Program-made: the position numbers and the translations under genes
The notes under the pieces: model-generated
The model's input: the letters and a program-made list of their open reading frames with translations, nothing else
What the model was told of the DNA's origin: nothing
The model's database searches: none
In this document: one piece after another, positions 26,701 to 37,130 of the stretch
How positions within the stretch are numbered: the stretch's first letter is position 1
Layout of the letters: every line of letters begins with the position of its first letter
Origin: Plasmopara viticola
Taxonomy: Eukaryota > Oomycota > Peronosporomycetes > Peronosporales > Peronosporaceae
DNA: 64,000 nt
Reading direction: 5' to 3'
Assembly (NCBI GenBank): GCA_001695595.3
Contig: MBPM02000067.1
Span: 310,001 to 374,000, forward strand

Positions 26701-27149
26701 GGATGAATGCTTAGATGGATAAACTTCGCTCATTGCGACGGATTGGCTCCTTAAACTATCTTTTCGTATGTGGATGATATAAATCATTTTCATTCTCAGA
26801 CAGCATTCTGTTTTTCTTATGAATAATCGATAGTTCCTCCTTATACATTTGAATTTAAATGATGTCGTGGTGCTGGAAGCAGCAGTCACCCTTTTTGCTT
26901 CTCTGGTGGATTGCGTGTCTGTTTAGTGATATATATTTTTAAGTCATCTTCATATTGTTGATGCTTTTTTGGACTTGAAGTATGTTTTTTAAATTTGACA
27001 TGCTGTTCTTGTCAATCAATCTTAGGGCTCCCACGTGACCAATGTCAGCTTATCTTTTCCGTTTCACTTTTATCATTTGCGGCCGTCTTGTGATCCGAAA
27101 TCTTCTTTACTTCTCAGATTTTTTTTTCAACAGGTGCTTCTGCTTGATC

Positions 27150-27830
27150 TGCGTGGACAACTTTTAGTCGCTTGATTGTTTGTACAGTGTAGGGTTGCTT
27201 TTTAATTTCATTTCTACGCGATATCCATCAATACCAATTACTTCATATACTGTTTTGCTTCATTGAGAGGATACTTTTTCAAATGTATTTGGCTTAGTTC
27301 GACATCACACAGTATTATTATTTTGAATTCGCTCGATACCTGCTTCTGTACTTGCTTATTATGCTTTAAGTAGTCTCACCTTTCATTTACTTGGAGTTGC
27401 GTGAAATGCACTGTGCTCGGTTCAATTATACATTTCAATTACATCCATCAGCAACTTCTAAGTCAGTTTCTTTGGTTTTATTTTTACGAGTCTTTGCTTT
27501 ATACTCCGGTGGAATCGGTCATTTTTTTGCCGAGGGTATTATGATCTGCTGGCATATTGTGGTAAAGTGCTCAACGTTTTGTAATTTAGATTGTCCGAGA
27601 CCATTTTATTAAGAAACTTCTGTCAATTGTCAGACGCGATATAATTAACGTTGTGTGTCTTCAGAAACTGGCTCAGCGCATGAAGAACGAATGATGCCTA
27701 CTTTTTTGGTATTACCTTTTCAAAGCCAATGCGAGAATTGGTATTGATGATGGCTAATTATGAAGTATTCTTATAGTAAGCCAGATCCATCTGCCAGCTG
27801 GAATTGTGTGGCACAACCTTCAAATGATTT
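27150..27830 (-). pseudogene. Maverick-type rve integrase (relic)
   Basis: The minus strand around 27800 reads WQMDLAYYKN, the start of an rve core with its first catalytic Asp. It runs on through NTNSRIGFEKVIPKK to NVNYIASDN near 27630, with the second Asp about 53 residues later, normal spacing for a retroviral-type integrase. The Glu-bearing part is unreadable. At about 27170-27250 comes VYEVIGIDGYRVEMKLK followed by TLYKQS, which fits the C-terminal SH3/chromo-like domain of Polinton integrases. In-frame stops and shifts occur throughout. It lies 3' of the polymerase C-terminal piece on the same strand, and both probably belong to one element. Confidence 0.8.
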
Positions 27831-28295
27831 ATGCTTCGTTACGCTTTTTTAAATGCCCTTGTACAATTAATTGTTCTAGATATCATTCTTTTGGCCAAAG
27901 CTATCGATCTCGAGTGTATTTGTCTCCCACTTGTTTAATCCCATGTCATTTGAGCTTCGCACGCGTTCAAAGATAAGGAAAGGCTAAATTTGTGTACCTT
28001 ACACATGCTAATGTCCCATGTCCTTGAGCATTGCACGCGTCCTAAGATCTGCAAAGGCTGAGAGCCATATAGTTTGCCTCCTCTGAGATGAGTGCAACCG
28101 CTCGCTGGTATTTGGACTTATTTATCCCTGCCACACTTGCAATAATGACCATAACTTCTGATACCAAGCGTCTATTATTGGCCTAACAAGCTCAAGGGTA
28201 TTAAATAGATCTATTTATTTTAATGCAATTTGCTTGCTGATATGAACTTAGTTCTTAAACTATGATAGCGCTTGGTGATTAGTCAGTAAGACATC

Positions 28296-28634
28296 TCAAT
28301 AATGGATCGTTGTAACGCCATCTTCCAAAACCTTCCTTTTATCGTAGCAGTAATTTAATCCTACCTTCTCGTGTGGTATTCTGCGTTTGTTATTCAACAC
28401 GAAGGCCTCTATTTGTTGTTCTTCAACGATGCTTTTGGATTCATCTGGATTAAGAATGTCAGCATCCTTACCATTTGAGTCATGAACACTTTTATCACTA
28501 TCATAACAAATAAAGGTTTTGCTTGCAATTGATACGATCACAATGCCTCTCCACTTTTTCTTGAACAAACCCGGAATGCGTCGATCAAATGCAGTCTTTT
28601 CATCAGTATCCTCTCTCCAGTAAATAGTGATCAC
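28296..28634 (-). pseudogene. Protein-primed DNA polymerase B, C-terminal part (relic)
   Basis: A 112-codon open frame. It contains PGLFKKKWRGIVIVSIASKT at about residues 21-40 and GLNYCYDKRKVLEDGVTT at about residues 92-109. These match the two conserved landmarks at the C-terminus of Maverick/Polinton polymerases: the PG(L/K)FK...G.I.L.SK(T/M) block, and the terminal KxGLxYxYxKRxVLxDGxTT block. The upstream thumb and palm domains are not found in continuation, so the gene is truncated. It is on the opposite strand from the N-terminal piece at 26300-26700. Confidence 0.83.
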
Positions 28635-29339
28635 GAAGCATTGAATTTATCAGGTTTACACATAGCTGTTTATTACCAAATGCGATGTATGCTACAACTG
28701 TATTCATTCTCCAGAACTAAAAAACAAGCGACCAAAATAATAGGCATTTCAATCATAGTAAAATTGCAGCATAAGAAGTTTGGCGAGTTGGCAGACCTTT
28801 ACGTTGTAGCCTCGTATCCTTTGAGCATTTATTTTATTTTTTTGAAATTACTTAAATTTCGAAATATAGATATTTTATGCACTTAAGTTTCGGTCAGCTC
28901 ACAGGCGCGATTTTTTTGCAAAAGCTTAAAACAACCTTTTATTGTCGCTTTGGTAAAAGGCCCTTCAAAAAGTGCAGAAAACGCGGAAAATAAAAAAAAG
29001 TGCTCTAGCTGGTGAAGAAGTATCAATTGTATTTTAATTCGGTGAATTTGCTGCTTCGGTTGATATGAACGGAAACGGTCTCACGGGATTTACATTAAGT
29101 GGTGGATTGCTATGGAGTTGGGTTAAGGATAAAGCATGTACTTGGTTCAAGTGAATGCTTGGATTGTAGTTAAATCCATTACCTCAGGTGTTTTGGATTA
29201 AGACGTTAAGCTCTTGGAACGTACACAGGACAGCCTGGAATGGATGATGCTAACGGGGTGATGTAGACACGCTAACTGTTATTGGTGTCTGTAAGAGCTA
29301 CATTAACGTTGCTATACCAAATAAGTAAGTCGCTAATGG

Positions 29340-30530
29340 TTTTCATATTAAGATGATTCCAAACAAACATCACTGAAATTCGTGTTTCTCAGCTTCGACT
29401 CTAATGCTTTTCTTGGAAGAATATAGCTCCGACGCTTTGCCTTATTCGTCCAAATGGACCACTAGAAAGATATCGTCTCAGCCAATACTTTACTACCAGG
29501 ATTTTTTATCATCTTTTCGGCGAGCATCAAATACAGCATTTGTAAACCTCACGATGGTCGCAGCTCATATACTTTGTTAAATGACTACGTCTCAGTGATT
29601 TCACTGAATAAAACATTCTAGTAGCGGCTTGTAGAACAGAATTTTTTTCACCAAATAGCTACCGATAAACTTGCTGGTTGTTGTACGCTTACCAATGACT
29701 GGATCGTCAGAATCAATTTAGATGTTTTTGGTGTTATCTCTTCGATATCGTACCAAATAGCATATGATCTATGATGTCATCTATGATGTCATCTATGATG
29801 CCGGCATAGCTGTAAATGTAGTTAAATGACCACAAGGCATCAAACTGCTTGCAGCCCATCAGTATAGAGTATTGGCGTTATACCCGATTATCTTCTTGAC
29901 AAGATTGATTTGTCAATAAATGTCTCATTTGCTTCAGCATAACGATCGAAAACGGTCAATGGACCGCCAGATATGTCTGCTTTCATTTCGTAAAAAGTGA
30001 CCAAATTTTCCTTATCAGTGACGGATAAAGCTTCTTTGTACTAGCTTCCGTTACGTTGTAGCCTTGAATCGAATGATCGATATACTTTTACGAACTACAT
30101 TCTAGCTGATACAATTTGTATTGGTCTTGTCATTTATATGGCCTGTGGTGTTTTTGCCACAATCATAAAATACGTTCGACTCCTTAAATTGAGTATTGCA
30201 ATACGAAACATATAGTTTTGCTTAGCTGCAAGATGGTCGAGATGATCAACTGTCAAGTTAAATTGACAATTGGATTCAGCATCTTGATGCTTGAATTTAT
30301 CATAGCGATGGTTGAAAAAATTGAATGCTTTACCCGGTGTTTGATTAGGTAACTTTGAATTTCTGTAAAGTATTTGGCATGAAATATTTTAGCTAGACCC
30401 AGAAGAGAGGAACATTCCATGAAAATTTCTTTATGCCTATCCACGATGGGATTTTCGCTGCTTGTTTGAATGAAGTTAACTACCAAATAGATGAAAATAG
30501 AATTTCGACTGCAATTGTGCATTATAATTC
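29340..30530 (-). pseudogene. Unidentified viral coding relic
   Basis: The minus strand shows long readable runs broken by stops and shifts. One near 30130-30260 contains VDHLDHLAAKQNYMFRIAIL, another near 30000 contains EALSVTDKENLVTFYEMKAD, and one near 29510-29580 contains LYLMLAEKMIKNPGSKVL. The quality and strand suggest a real decayed gene of roughly 350-400 codons upstream of the polymerase tail. A major capsid protein would be expected somewhere here, but I cannot show that this is one. Confidence 0.5.
29765..29808. repeat. Short tandem repeat of TCTATGATG(T/C)C
   Basis: Three units of about 14 bp containing ATCTATGATG stand head to tail inside the viral relic. Probably replication slippage in decayed sequence. 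Confidence 0.7.
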
Positions 30531-30587
30531 AACATCACTTATAACCGATCAGTGGAGATTACGATCAACACTCGACAAATCAAAATG

Positions 30588-30619
30588 AATATTATTTATT
30601 TAAAAAAATAAATAATATT
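30588..30619. repeat. Perfect AT-only hairpin, 14-bp arms
   Basis: 30588-30601 and 30606-30619 are perfect reverse complements made only of A and T, separated by AAAA. It sits just upstream of the minus-strand relic at 29340-30530, in an apparent intergenic gap of the viral element. A transcript-ending hairpin is possible, since such hairpins mark gene ends in mimivirus-type genomes. Low complexity makes chance more likely than for mixed sequence. Confidence 0.7.
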
Positions 30620-30919
30620 TTTTGGTTGAAATCAGCAGCTGGTTTATCGGAGTCGTCTTTAAATTCAAGATACCACACTTTTATAAATTCCATATTCATC
30701 TTGCATAAATACAACAAGAAGCTCGTCGAATCAACTTTAATTCTCTTTTCAAGCGACGATTGTCAATAAGTAGACCTCAAGCACCTTGGAGTTTCTCGAA
30801 TTTGTATCATAGAACTCTCCGACGTCCTTTGATTTTTGCAACACTCTGATTGCTAACGAGTCGAACGAGGAAGCCTTCTAATAAAAAATCGACAGAGATA
30901 AGGGTAATCTTTTTAGATA

Positions 30920-31145
30920 CAATGCGGTCTCCAAATGTTGTATAACAATATAGTTCAGTGCTTCAAGCCAATTAGCATTTTAACAACATAACTCCAAATT
31001 GACGGGCTAAGCCTCTTCTGTCTTTTTCTCGTGATTGCTGCAATGCGGTCTCCAAATGTTATATAACAATATAGTTCAGCGCTTCAAGCCAATTAGCATT
31101 TTAACAACATAACTCCAAATTGGCTTTTACTCGTGATTGCTGCAT
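30920..31145. repeat. Tandem duplication, period 121 bp
   Basis: The block starting CAATGCGGTCTCCAAATGTT at 30920 repeats at 31041 with only a few substitutions, and both copies end near CTCGTGATTGCTG. The second copy lacks about 20 bp (ACGGGCTAAGCCTC and neighbours). The high similarity shows the duplication is younger than most of the decay around it. Confidence 0.92.
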
Positions 31146-31226
31146 ATTTATGTTTTTGTACCAATCTTTAGCTTTCAATATACTCGATATCCGCTAACCA
31201 AGGGTTGTCATCGTATTATCTGATAA

Positions 31227-31457
31227 TTATATCCTTCCCATATTTATTACATTTGAAGTAACCTTGTCATTTGGATCAACTGGACAGGTGTTGGTGTCAA
31301 CGGATTGGATGTTATACCGTCTGCAAATATGGTTAGATTTGGATATTTTAACATCAGTGATTGCTTGTTTGAGATGTTGTTCTGCCTCGTATAAGATTCT
31401 ACATGTCAATTGTCGATTCCCACGAGACTTCTCTGTTGCTTTCCACCCGATTGCCAT
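31227..31457 (-). pseudogene. Unidentified coding relic in the viral block
   Basis: An open frame of 76 codons (MAIGWKATEKSRGNRQLTC...) that continues upstream in other frames to about 31700 with readable pieces such as FQEVIKYQLFMKMKEIDKVA. The Lys/Glu-rich helical character is visible, but no family is recognised. Confidence 0.4.
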
Positions 31458-31916
31458 CGAAAACTTTAATTCTTTTATCTGGTAATGTCACTTTTTAGCC
31501 TCCATTTGCTGTATTACAGCCACCTTGTCGATTTCCTTCATTTTCATAAATAATTGGTACTTTATTACCTCCTGGAAAGAATTATTCATCAAACTATCAC
31601 GAAGTACTTTATATGCTCCAGACTATATTTCAAATCCAAACTGATGCGACGAGCCAATAGGAGGGTCTTTTATCTCAATGTCAAAAAAAACTAATATGGA
31701 ATCATACGTTGCAAACCCAATTGTAGTTATTTAGTGTTTCACTTACCGTTTAATGCATTAAGAAGCTTACCATCTGTTCGAATATTTACGTTTTTTGTCT
31801 GGAGTACCAGAAACAAGTATCAGATTGATTTTTTTTGACAACAAATTAATTGATGGTGTATGGATCGGCTATTTTGTCTCAAGCATTTAAGTAAAAATTG
31901 CAATCATTGCTATAAC

Positions 31917-32144
31917 TTAAATTTTGAAGTCATACGTACTCAGTGTGTTGTCGTCAATACCACTCCACAAATCTCCGATGTTTTCTAGATCGTATTGACT
32001 TTTCATTGTTGTCATTTTCGGTACTGCATGCATACCCATTGTTGTCAAAGAAGGTAATGCTTGTAATCCCATCGTTTCTATTGTTGGAAGTGCTTGCATC
32101 TCTATCGTTGTCATTGAAAGAGCTGCGTGCACACCTGCTGGCAT
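31917..32144 (-). CDS. Small protein with four 11-residue repeats (viral block)
   Basis: A 75-codon open frame on the same strand as the capsid-like gene just upstream. After MPAGV it holds four tandem 11-residue units (32129 down to 31998). They are HAALSMTTIEM, QALPTIETMGL, QALPSLTTMGM and HAVPKMTTMKS, with consensus (Q/H)A(L/V)P..TTMG(M/L). A tail then contains NIGDLWSGIDDNTLSTYDFKI-like acidic sequence. The 33-bp unit repeats in the DNA as well. No family is recognised. It may be a fragment of a longer decayed gene. A structural or membrane-peptide role is conceivable but unsupported. Confidence 0.5.
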   Translation of the reverse strand: MPAGVHAALSMTTIEMQALPTIETMGLQALPSLTTMGMHAVPKMTTMKSQYDLENIGDLWSGIDDNTLSTYDFKI

Positions 32145-32389
32145 CTTTCTTTAGCAATTGCTGAAATCTACAAAGTACCAATGGTTCGATCCAGATTTGT
32201 AGCCTATTGCGTCAGTTTGTATCGATTATTCTCTACGCATGCTAATTGAAGCTCCTCGCCGTATTTTGCAGCGAGTTGCTTTAAAGTACTTTTTTGATCA
32301 TGGGGGTATTGAAGACCTGGAGCTTTTACCGAGTCTATAAGAGCAAAGTTCAAAAAAGTCTGCGACTTTGTTTTTTATACTTAGTTCTA

Positions 32390-33249
32390 TATATAATTAC
32401 AATCATTGATTTTATCACGAATTAATAGCATTGAAAATGGATTATGGTTATCCAATCTAATCATGAAAATATTTGCTCAACAATTCTCGAGGTAATATTG
32501 CTGTATGATCCATCATAAATCGAAAGCCGTTGCTTGTCAGGTAGTTGAACTAAGGACAATTGACGAATTGATGCCCCGTGAGGACCGAACGGAGTCAGCA
32601 TATTATGTGGTGTACTAATCCGATTGTTCATAAGAAAAGAAAAAATCAAAGAAATGCTAATGGGATTATCTTGTATGGAGATGTTGTTTAAAAGGCTCGA
32701 TTTGTGGTTTGAATGCCTGATGGGTACGTTGGTAGACTGAATTTAATCACATTTGAAAATCTGTCGTTTGTAAAAGTGATACAAGGCGTATCAGTAGTTG
32801 GTAATCCTGTTCCACTAAACGAGTGAGATTTAGTCGATGGCCGATAATATCCGCTGGGGCAGAAATTGATGCTGCTAAGCAAGTGATCCAGCAAATATAG
32901 TACATTGCATTTCCTTTTATAGCGATATGTACCTCGAAAATCAATCAATTATGCACTTATACTAACTAAATGACTAAATGTCATTTAAAGTATCTGCATA
33001 CGAACAGTACGCGTTCGAAAGCGCGATCGAGAAAATTTGATTAGACGCCGCTGTTGGAACTAAAGCGCTGAACGTGGTGTTAATGTATAAATTTCCATTT
33101 ATGTTATATTGAAAGTTGTAGATCTGCAGGCTCAAGGAAGCAATTTCTACCTTTGCAAACACGCTTGATCCAGTAAATTTAAATATTAATGTATTGTTCA
33201 AGCCATTGAAATCAATGTCATTCCGAACAAAAACGATGGAGCTCGTCAT
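32390..33249 (-). pseudogene. Penton/minor-capsid-like protein of the viral relic
   Basis: The minus strand opens at 33249 with SSIVFVRNDIDFNGLNNTLI and continues with FAKVEIASLSLQIYNFQYNI. This is the N-terminal pattern (SS.(V/I).N...NNT..Y.F...V.F...EIA..SL.MYYSW.N(I/V)) of a jelly-roll capsid-like family that I recall from polinton-like viruses and large DNA viruses. Near 32688-32830 comes TNDRFSNVIKFSLPTYPSG, fitting its middle region (F..(V/I)IGF..GTYP). At 32461-32649 follow IFSFLMNNRISTPHNMLTPF and IYDGSYSN, fitting the C-terminal LLNN(K/R)YS.P..(L/I)LYSF ... DG.Y block. At least two frameshifts and one stop break it. The family is recalled rather than searched, and its exact capsid role (penton or minor protein) is not certain. 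Confidence 0.72.
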
Positions 33250-33899
33250 CGTCCTAATAGTCGATCTTATGCTCCCACTCTTTAAATTTTTTGTTTTTTT
33301 AGCTTAGAGAGTCTTGAAACAACCTCCGTGCCTTGTCAGATGTTGCTGCTTAGTAAATACCGGAGCTATCATACTCGCTTACTCCGCTCAAAATCAAATT
33401 CTTTTAGGATTAGTTGTAAATTGTGCTTTGACTTTGTTTCTAAATGGCAATGTATTCAAACTATAATCTAACGATCTTATCTGTAGCAACATAACTATGA
33501 GCTATGAATCTTGTTGAAAGTTTTATGTGTCTTCCTTGATTCAAGAAATGACTAAACAAATATTTTGAAGATTCTTATCGTTAGATTAACTGTCAATAAT
33601 ACGAATTGCAAGGCGTTTGGAATCTCTTTGATAGCATCAATTTTGAGAAGCTTCCCGCTAATTAAATGTTCCGAATTTTGTAAACATCATTTGGCGTGAC
33701 CGTGAAAGTCTTGGTTAGGGTTGCGGGCTATAATATGCAAGAGGCTTTGGACGCGTGGGGATGACTTAAGTACATGGGAACTAGATTTGATTTACAGAGA
33801 AGCCTGAGCCAAAACCTATCATTTAAACCAGCTTCTGAGTCTCAGGCTTTCCATTTAGTCCAAACGATTTCTTTTCAAACGCCTTCGGGAACATTCCGC
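33250..33899. other. Unassigned part of the viral block
   Basis: AT-rich, with no conserved motif on either strand. It separates the minus-strand capsid-like gene from the plus-strand fibre-like relic and may once have held their divergent promoters. Confidence 0.4.
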
Positions 33900-35540
33900 T
33901 AAAGTCAAGAATTAAACTCACATTGCGCCGGTGGTGCTGTTTAGTGATAGTGATTACTAGATTTGTATGACAAATTTATCTGTTATTTAGTATGAGGATT
34001 GTCTTACAAAATGCTACCACCTTATAACGTTTCATTCTTGTACAATCCATTAAATTATTTTGAATCATAAAATTGCTCGAGCAATAGTACTGGCGAAGTG
34101 CGATATAACAAAAGTAATGGGGTAAATTACACTTCGGATTTGTTCATTACCGAAAATATCCATCGAAATATAACAATTACTGATCTGAGTGTGCTGTCGG
34201 GCATTACACCAAAAAAAGCTTCAGCTGAAAAATGATCGCTGTTGAAACAAATAGGAACATCGCTATTATCAAGAATCTCTTGGCATCAACTTTGACAGGA
34301 ACTCTTCAAACAGCTGCACAGTCTAAGATTACGTCATCAGGAACAATTTCATAGACACTCAATATTAGCTTAAGGAAAAGGTTGGGGTGACGCCCTCCTT
34401 CCAAGCGCGGGGGCTAAATGCTCGCGCGCTTCGGGCAGGTGCTCTCGGGCATCTGCAGGTCTCTAACGAGTCTCATCCTCGACGCGACGGTCTCCAGCAC
34501 CAGAGCGCCACCTGGGCTCTTACCAAGTCAGAGATAAACAAAATAATGGAAGACCCTCACGACCTCGGTGCTGGCTGCACTGCCCGCCGAACGAGACTCG
34601 ACGTATGCGGACACCACTCTATGCCGTGGACTAGCCAGACTGAGCCTAGCATGTGCATAACTTGGCAACGCGATAACGTAATACAATACAATACAATACT
34701 CAATATTAGTGTATCTAGTTATTTACTTGTAAAAATTCCCTTTAAAGTAGCATGTGCTCGTTATTTGTTGATTCCGTCTCAGAAGATCAGACGTTTGGTG
34801 GCAAGACAGCGAATAAGTTTCATTAAAGAGCAGATGAAAATAACAAATTAACGATAGGATTTACAGGTTTAGTAGGCACTAATGACTCCGCGCCTGCTAA
34901 GCCATTGAAGATCATTGGATCAACAGCTTCGACAATTGCTTTGTACCAGAAAAGTGATCAAATAATTGTATATTAGCAGTGGTTCGATAGGACTCAGTGT
35001 TGTATTTAAACATCCAACTCTCATCCGCTCACTTTTACCGCGAATAATGCTCAGTGTAAATTTTATACTTCACGAATGGAGACGTAGCTGCAAATTATCG
35101 ACAGCTACGAATTTAGATGCTTTAATGTTTCGCAGAACACTTGAAAGCCAAATATCACATTGCTTGGGGCTTCAGCGACATTTATGGCTTCATCGACTTC
35201 CGGGACACTTCAAACACCTGCTCAGCCTAACACCACATCTTTGGGAGCGTTAACTAGTTTAACAAGTAGCGAATTAATCATTTTGAGTAGAAGTGCAAGT
35301 GGGCAATCATTAAATTGCACGAATGGAACATCCGCTTGTAGTTTGCTCCAATTAGAGCATCCACAGCACACGATTTGGTCTTTCAAACAAGTAATACAGG
35401 ATAAATGACAATTGCTTCACCCGGAGCCAAATCTGGAATTTAATTGCTAAGTGCAACAATGCTAACTGGAGCATTACGCACTGAATCACAAACGAATATC
35501 ACATTCACCGGTGTAAAAACATTACCCAGTTTGCTTACAA
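33900..35540 (+). pseudogene. Fibre-like repeat protein of the viral relic
   Basis: Three plus-strand places carry versions of one protein motif: 34281-34350 (LTGTLQTAAQSKITSSGTIS), 35185-35271 (TSGTLQTPAQPNTTSLGALT, then SLTSS) and 35456-35540 (LTGALRTESQTNITFTGVKT). The consensus is (L)(T/S)GTLQT.AQ.NITS.GTLTSL. Repeats of this kind build long fibre- or tail-like proteins in large DNA viruses and phages, often beside an S74-type chaperone domain, which I did not find. The frame is interrupted by stops and by the retroposon at 34369-34697. Attachment function is an inference from repeat type only. Confidence 0.62.
34369..34697 (+). mobile_element. SINE-like retroposon with 12-bp target-site duplication
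   Basis: About 329 bp, distinctly richer in G/C than its surroundings, ending in a short tandem tail of ATACA units. The flanks 34357-34368 and 34698-34709 are the identical 12-mer ACTCAATATTAG, a classic duplication left by LINE-driven insertion. Its 154-codon open frame (34387-34851) runs out past the insertion and has no known domain, so the element is probably non-coding or a 5'-truncated LINE tail. No tRNA-like head was recognised. It interrupts the fibre-like viral relic, so it is younger than the viral insertion. Confidence 0.85.
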
Positions 35541-37130
35541 TAACAAATTAGACAATTTACTTTCAATCAGCAATACTACTCCAACGTGCACCTTTCGCTT
35601 AAGGATATAAAATAGTGGTGGTGCTCCAGATACCGGCTCTCTTACGATCCATAGTTTTGTTTTGAACACAAATAACCCTCAAACATTTCAGTGCGATACG
35701 TTCGTCAGTGCTGTATTTTTATCGTAATGCATACATTATTATGATTAAGCTTGGTGAATTATTGATACTTCGTCAGCTACTGAATTTGGCTCCTTATCTT
35801 AAGTGACCGCTGAAACTGCACTTGTAAGTAATTCCTCAGTAATGAAACGAGAGCAACGTATCTGATATTCTTTATGCTTGAAGACAATTGGATGCTAATT
35901 AGGGCGTTTCGCTAAGAATTTTGTGGCATAGTTTCTACTTTTGATTTGGAATACTGTGCGTAGCAATCGAGGCAAACTATTTTTTTGCTAGTTTAGCAAC
36001 AATTTGTCTTTGATGAGTGATATCGTTGAAAAAAAAGCATAAACGAGTCATTGTTTATGGGAAAATTTGCCCAGAAGTCGAGATCTGTGTAAGGTTGTTG
36101 GACATAACGCCGAAAGCTACTCGAAGTGAGACAGCTGTACCAGTTGTAAATTTTCCTTTTACTAAAAATACCTGGGTCTGTTTTTGATACCATTTCTTGG
36201 CCGTTTGGGAGAGAGGACAAGCTCATTTAGTCACCAATTGCACAGTTGTGGTATCGATAGCCGATATTAAATATAACAGTGAATTTGATCTGAGGGCTCG
36301 CAGCAATATCAAATTTTTTAAAGATGAGATGACGATTATCTAAAAAAATCCTTTGGTGCAATATACGTACTCGCAACACCTCCTGTGGTAATAACGCCAG
36401 CTAAGTATTTACCCTTCCCTGGATGCTGAACAAACTAAATTCCGCCACTATGCGTTAACGGCCACCCAAGAGGGTTCATTTGTGTAACCGTCGCTCCAGT
36501 GGTATCAGAGGTGCCAAATTATTGTGAATCTCATATAAGACGTTGAATAAGCCCATTATTAAGAACTTGCACTGTTCTGTAATTCGATTAGTAGCTACAG
36601 TTGTGGTAGCATTGAATGAATTATTCACATGGTCATCTCCTTAAGTTGAAGCAGTAGGATTGCTACTATTTTGTGTTAAATTCAGACGAATAAATTATTT
36701 GGAGCAAGAGAGCAGTCTGCCATATCATCACCACACCATTCAGTTTGAGCTCGTAAAGTGCTCCAATAACTTTTATAGTTAATGCTCGTAATGACACTTT
36801 TACCGATAAACTAAGCGCTTGAAACACCAGCCTTCAATCCTACCACAACAAAATCAGACCACCTTCAAAACCAGAGGCAGACGTATTTTTTTTCTTTACC
36901 ACATAAGAAACGACTACATATGCACCTCGAAGGCTGCCATAGCCACTTAAACTATTTTGTTGTGAATTTGCATATATGATGACAGTTTTCGATTCATACT
37001 AACCGTTTTCGTCGTTAAGGACAATTACGACACGCTTGTCTTTGCTGACAGTGGCAACTAGATCCGGATAAAGTGTTAAATTGGATACAAACGAACTTGC
37101 TAATTGGGTGGTTTCGATCATAATTTAAGT
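35541..37130. other. Unassigned right part of the viral block
   Basis: Still AT-rich and repeat-like, with short plus-strand readable pieces (for example around 36360-36530 and 37010-37050) that may continue the fibre-like protein, but no firm motif. The composition returns to background near 37200-37600, so the right boundary is approximate. Confidence 0.4.

Larger units (their letters stand above)
24941..37130. mobile_element. Fossil of a Maverick/Polinton-like or polinton-like DNA virus
   Basis: An AT-rich block of about 12 kb carrying broken genes typical of integrating dsDNA viruses in the Polinton, polinton-like virus and virophage world. It has protein-primed DNA polymerase B pieces (26300-26700 plus; 28296-28634 minus), an rve integrase (27150-27830 minus), a penton/minor-capsid-like protein (32390-33249 minus) and a fibre-like protein (33900-35540 plus). 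All are pseudogenes. A major capsid protein, packaging ATPase and maturation protease were not recognised. The unidentified relics at 29340-30530 and 31227-31457 could hold one of them. The outer limits are judged from composition only. Polymerase pieces on opposite strands imply an inversion or two nested elements. It is probably a virus of the oomycete itself rather than of its host plant. Confidence 0.8.

Noticed and set aside
36500..36525. TGGTATCAGAGG, identical to a common LTR primer-binding site
   Set aside because: It lies inside the viral block, with no LTR edge or Gag nearby. A 12-mer match by chance is plausible.
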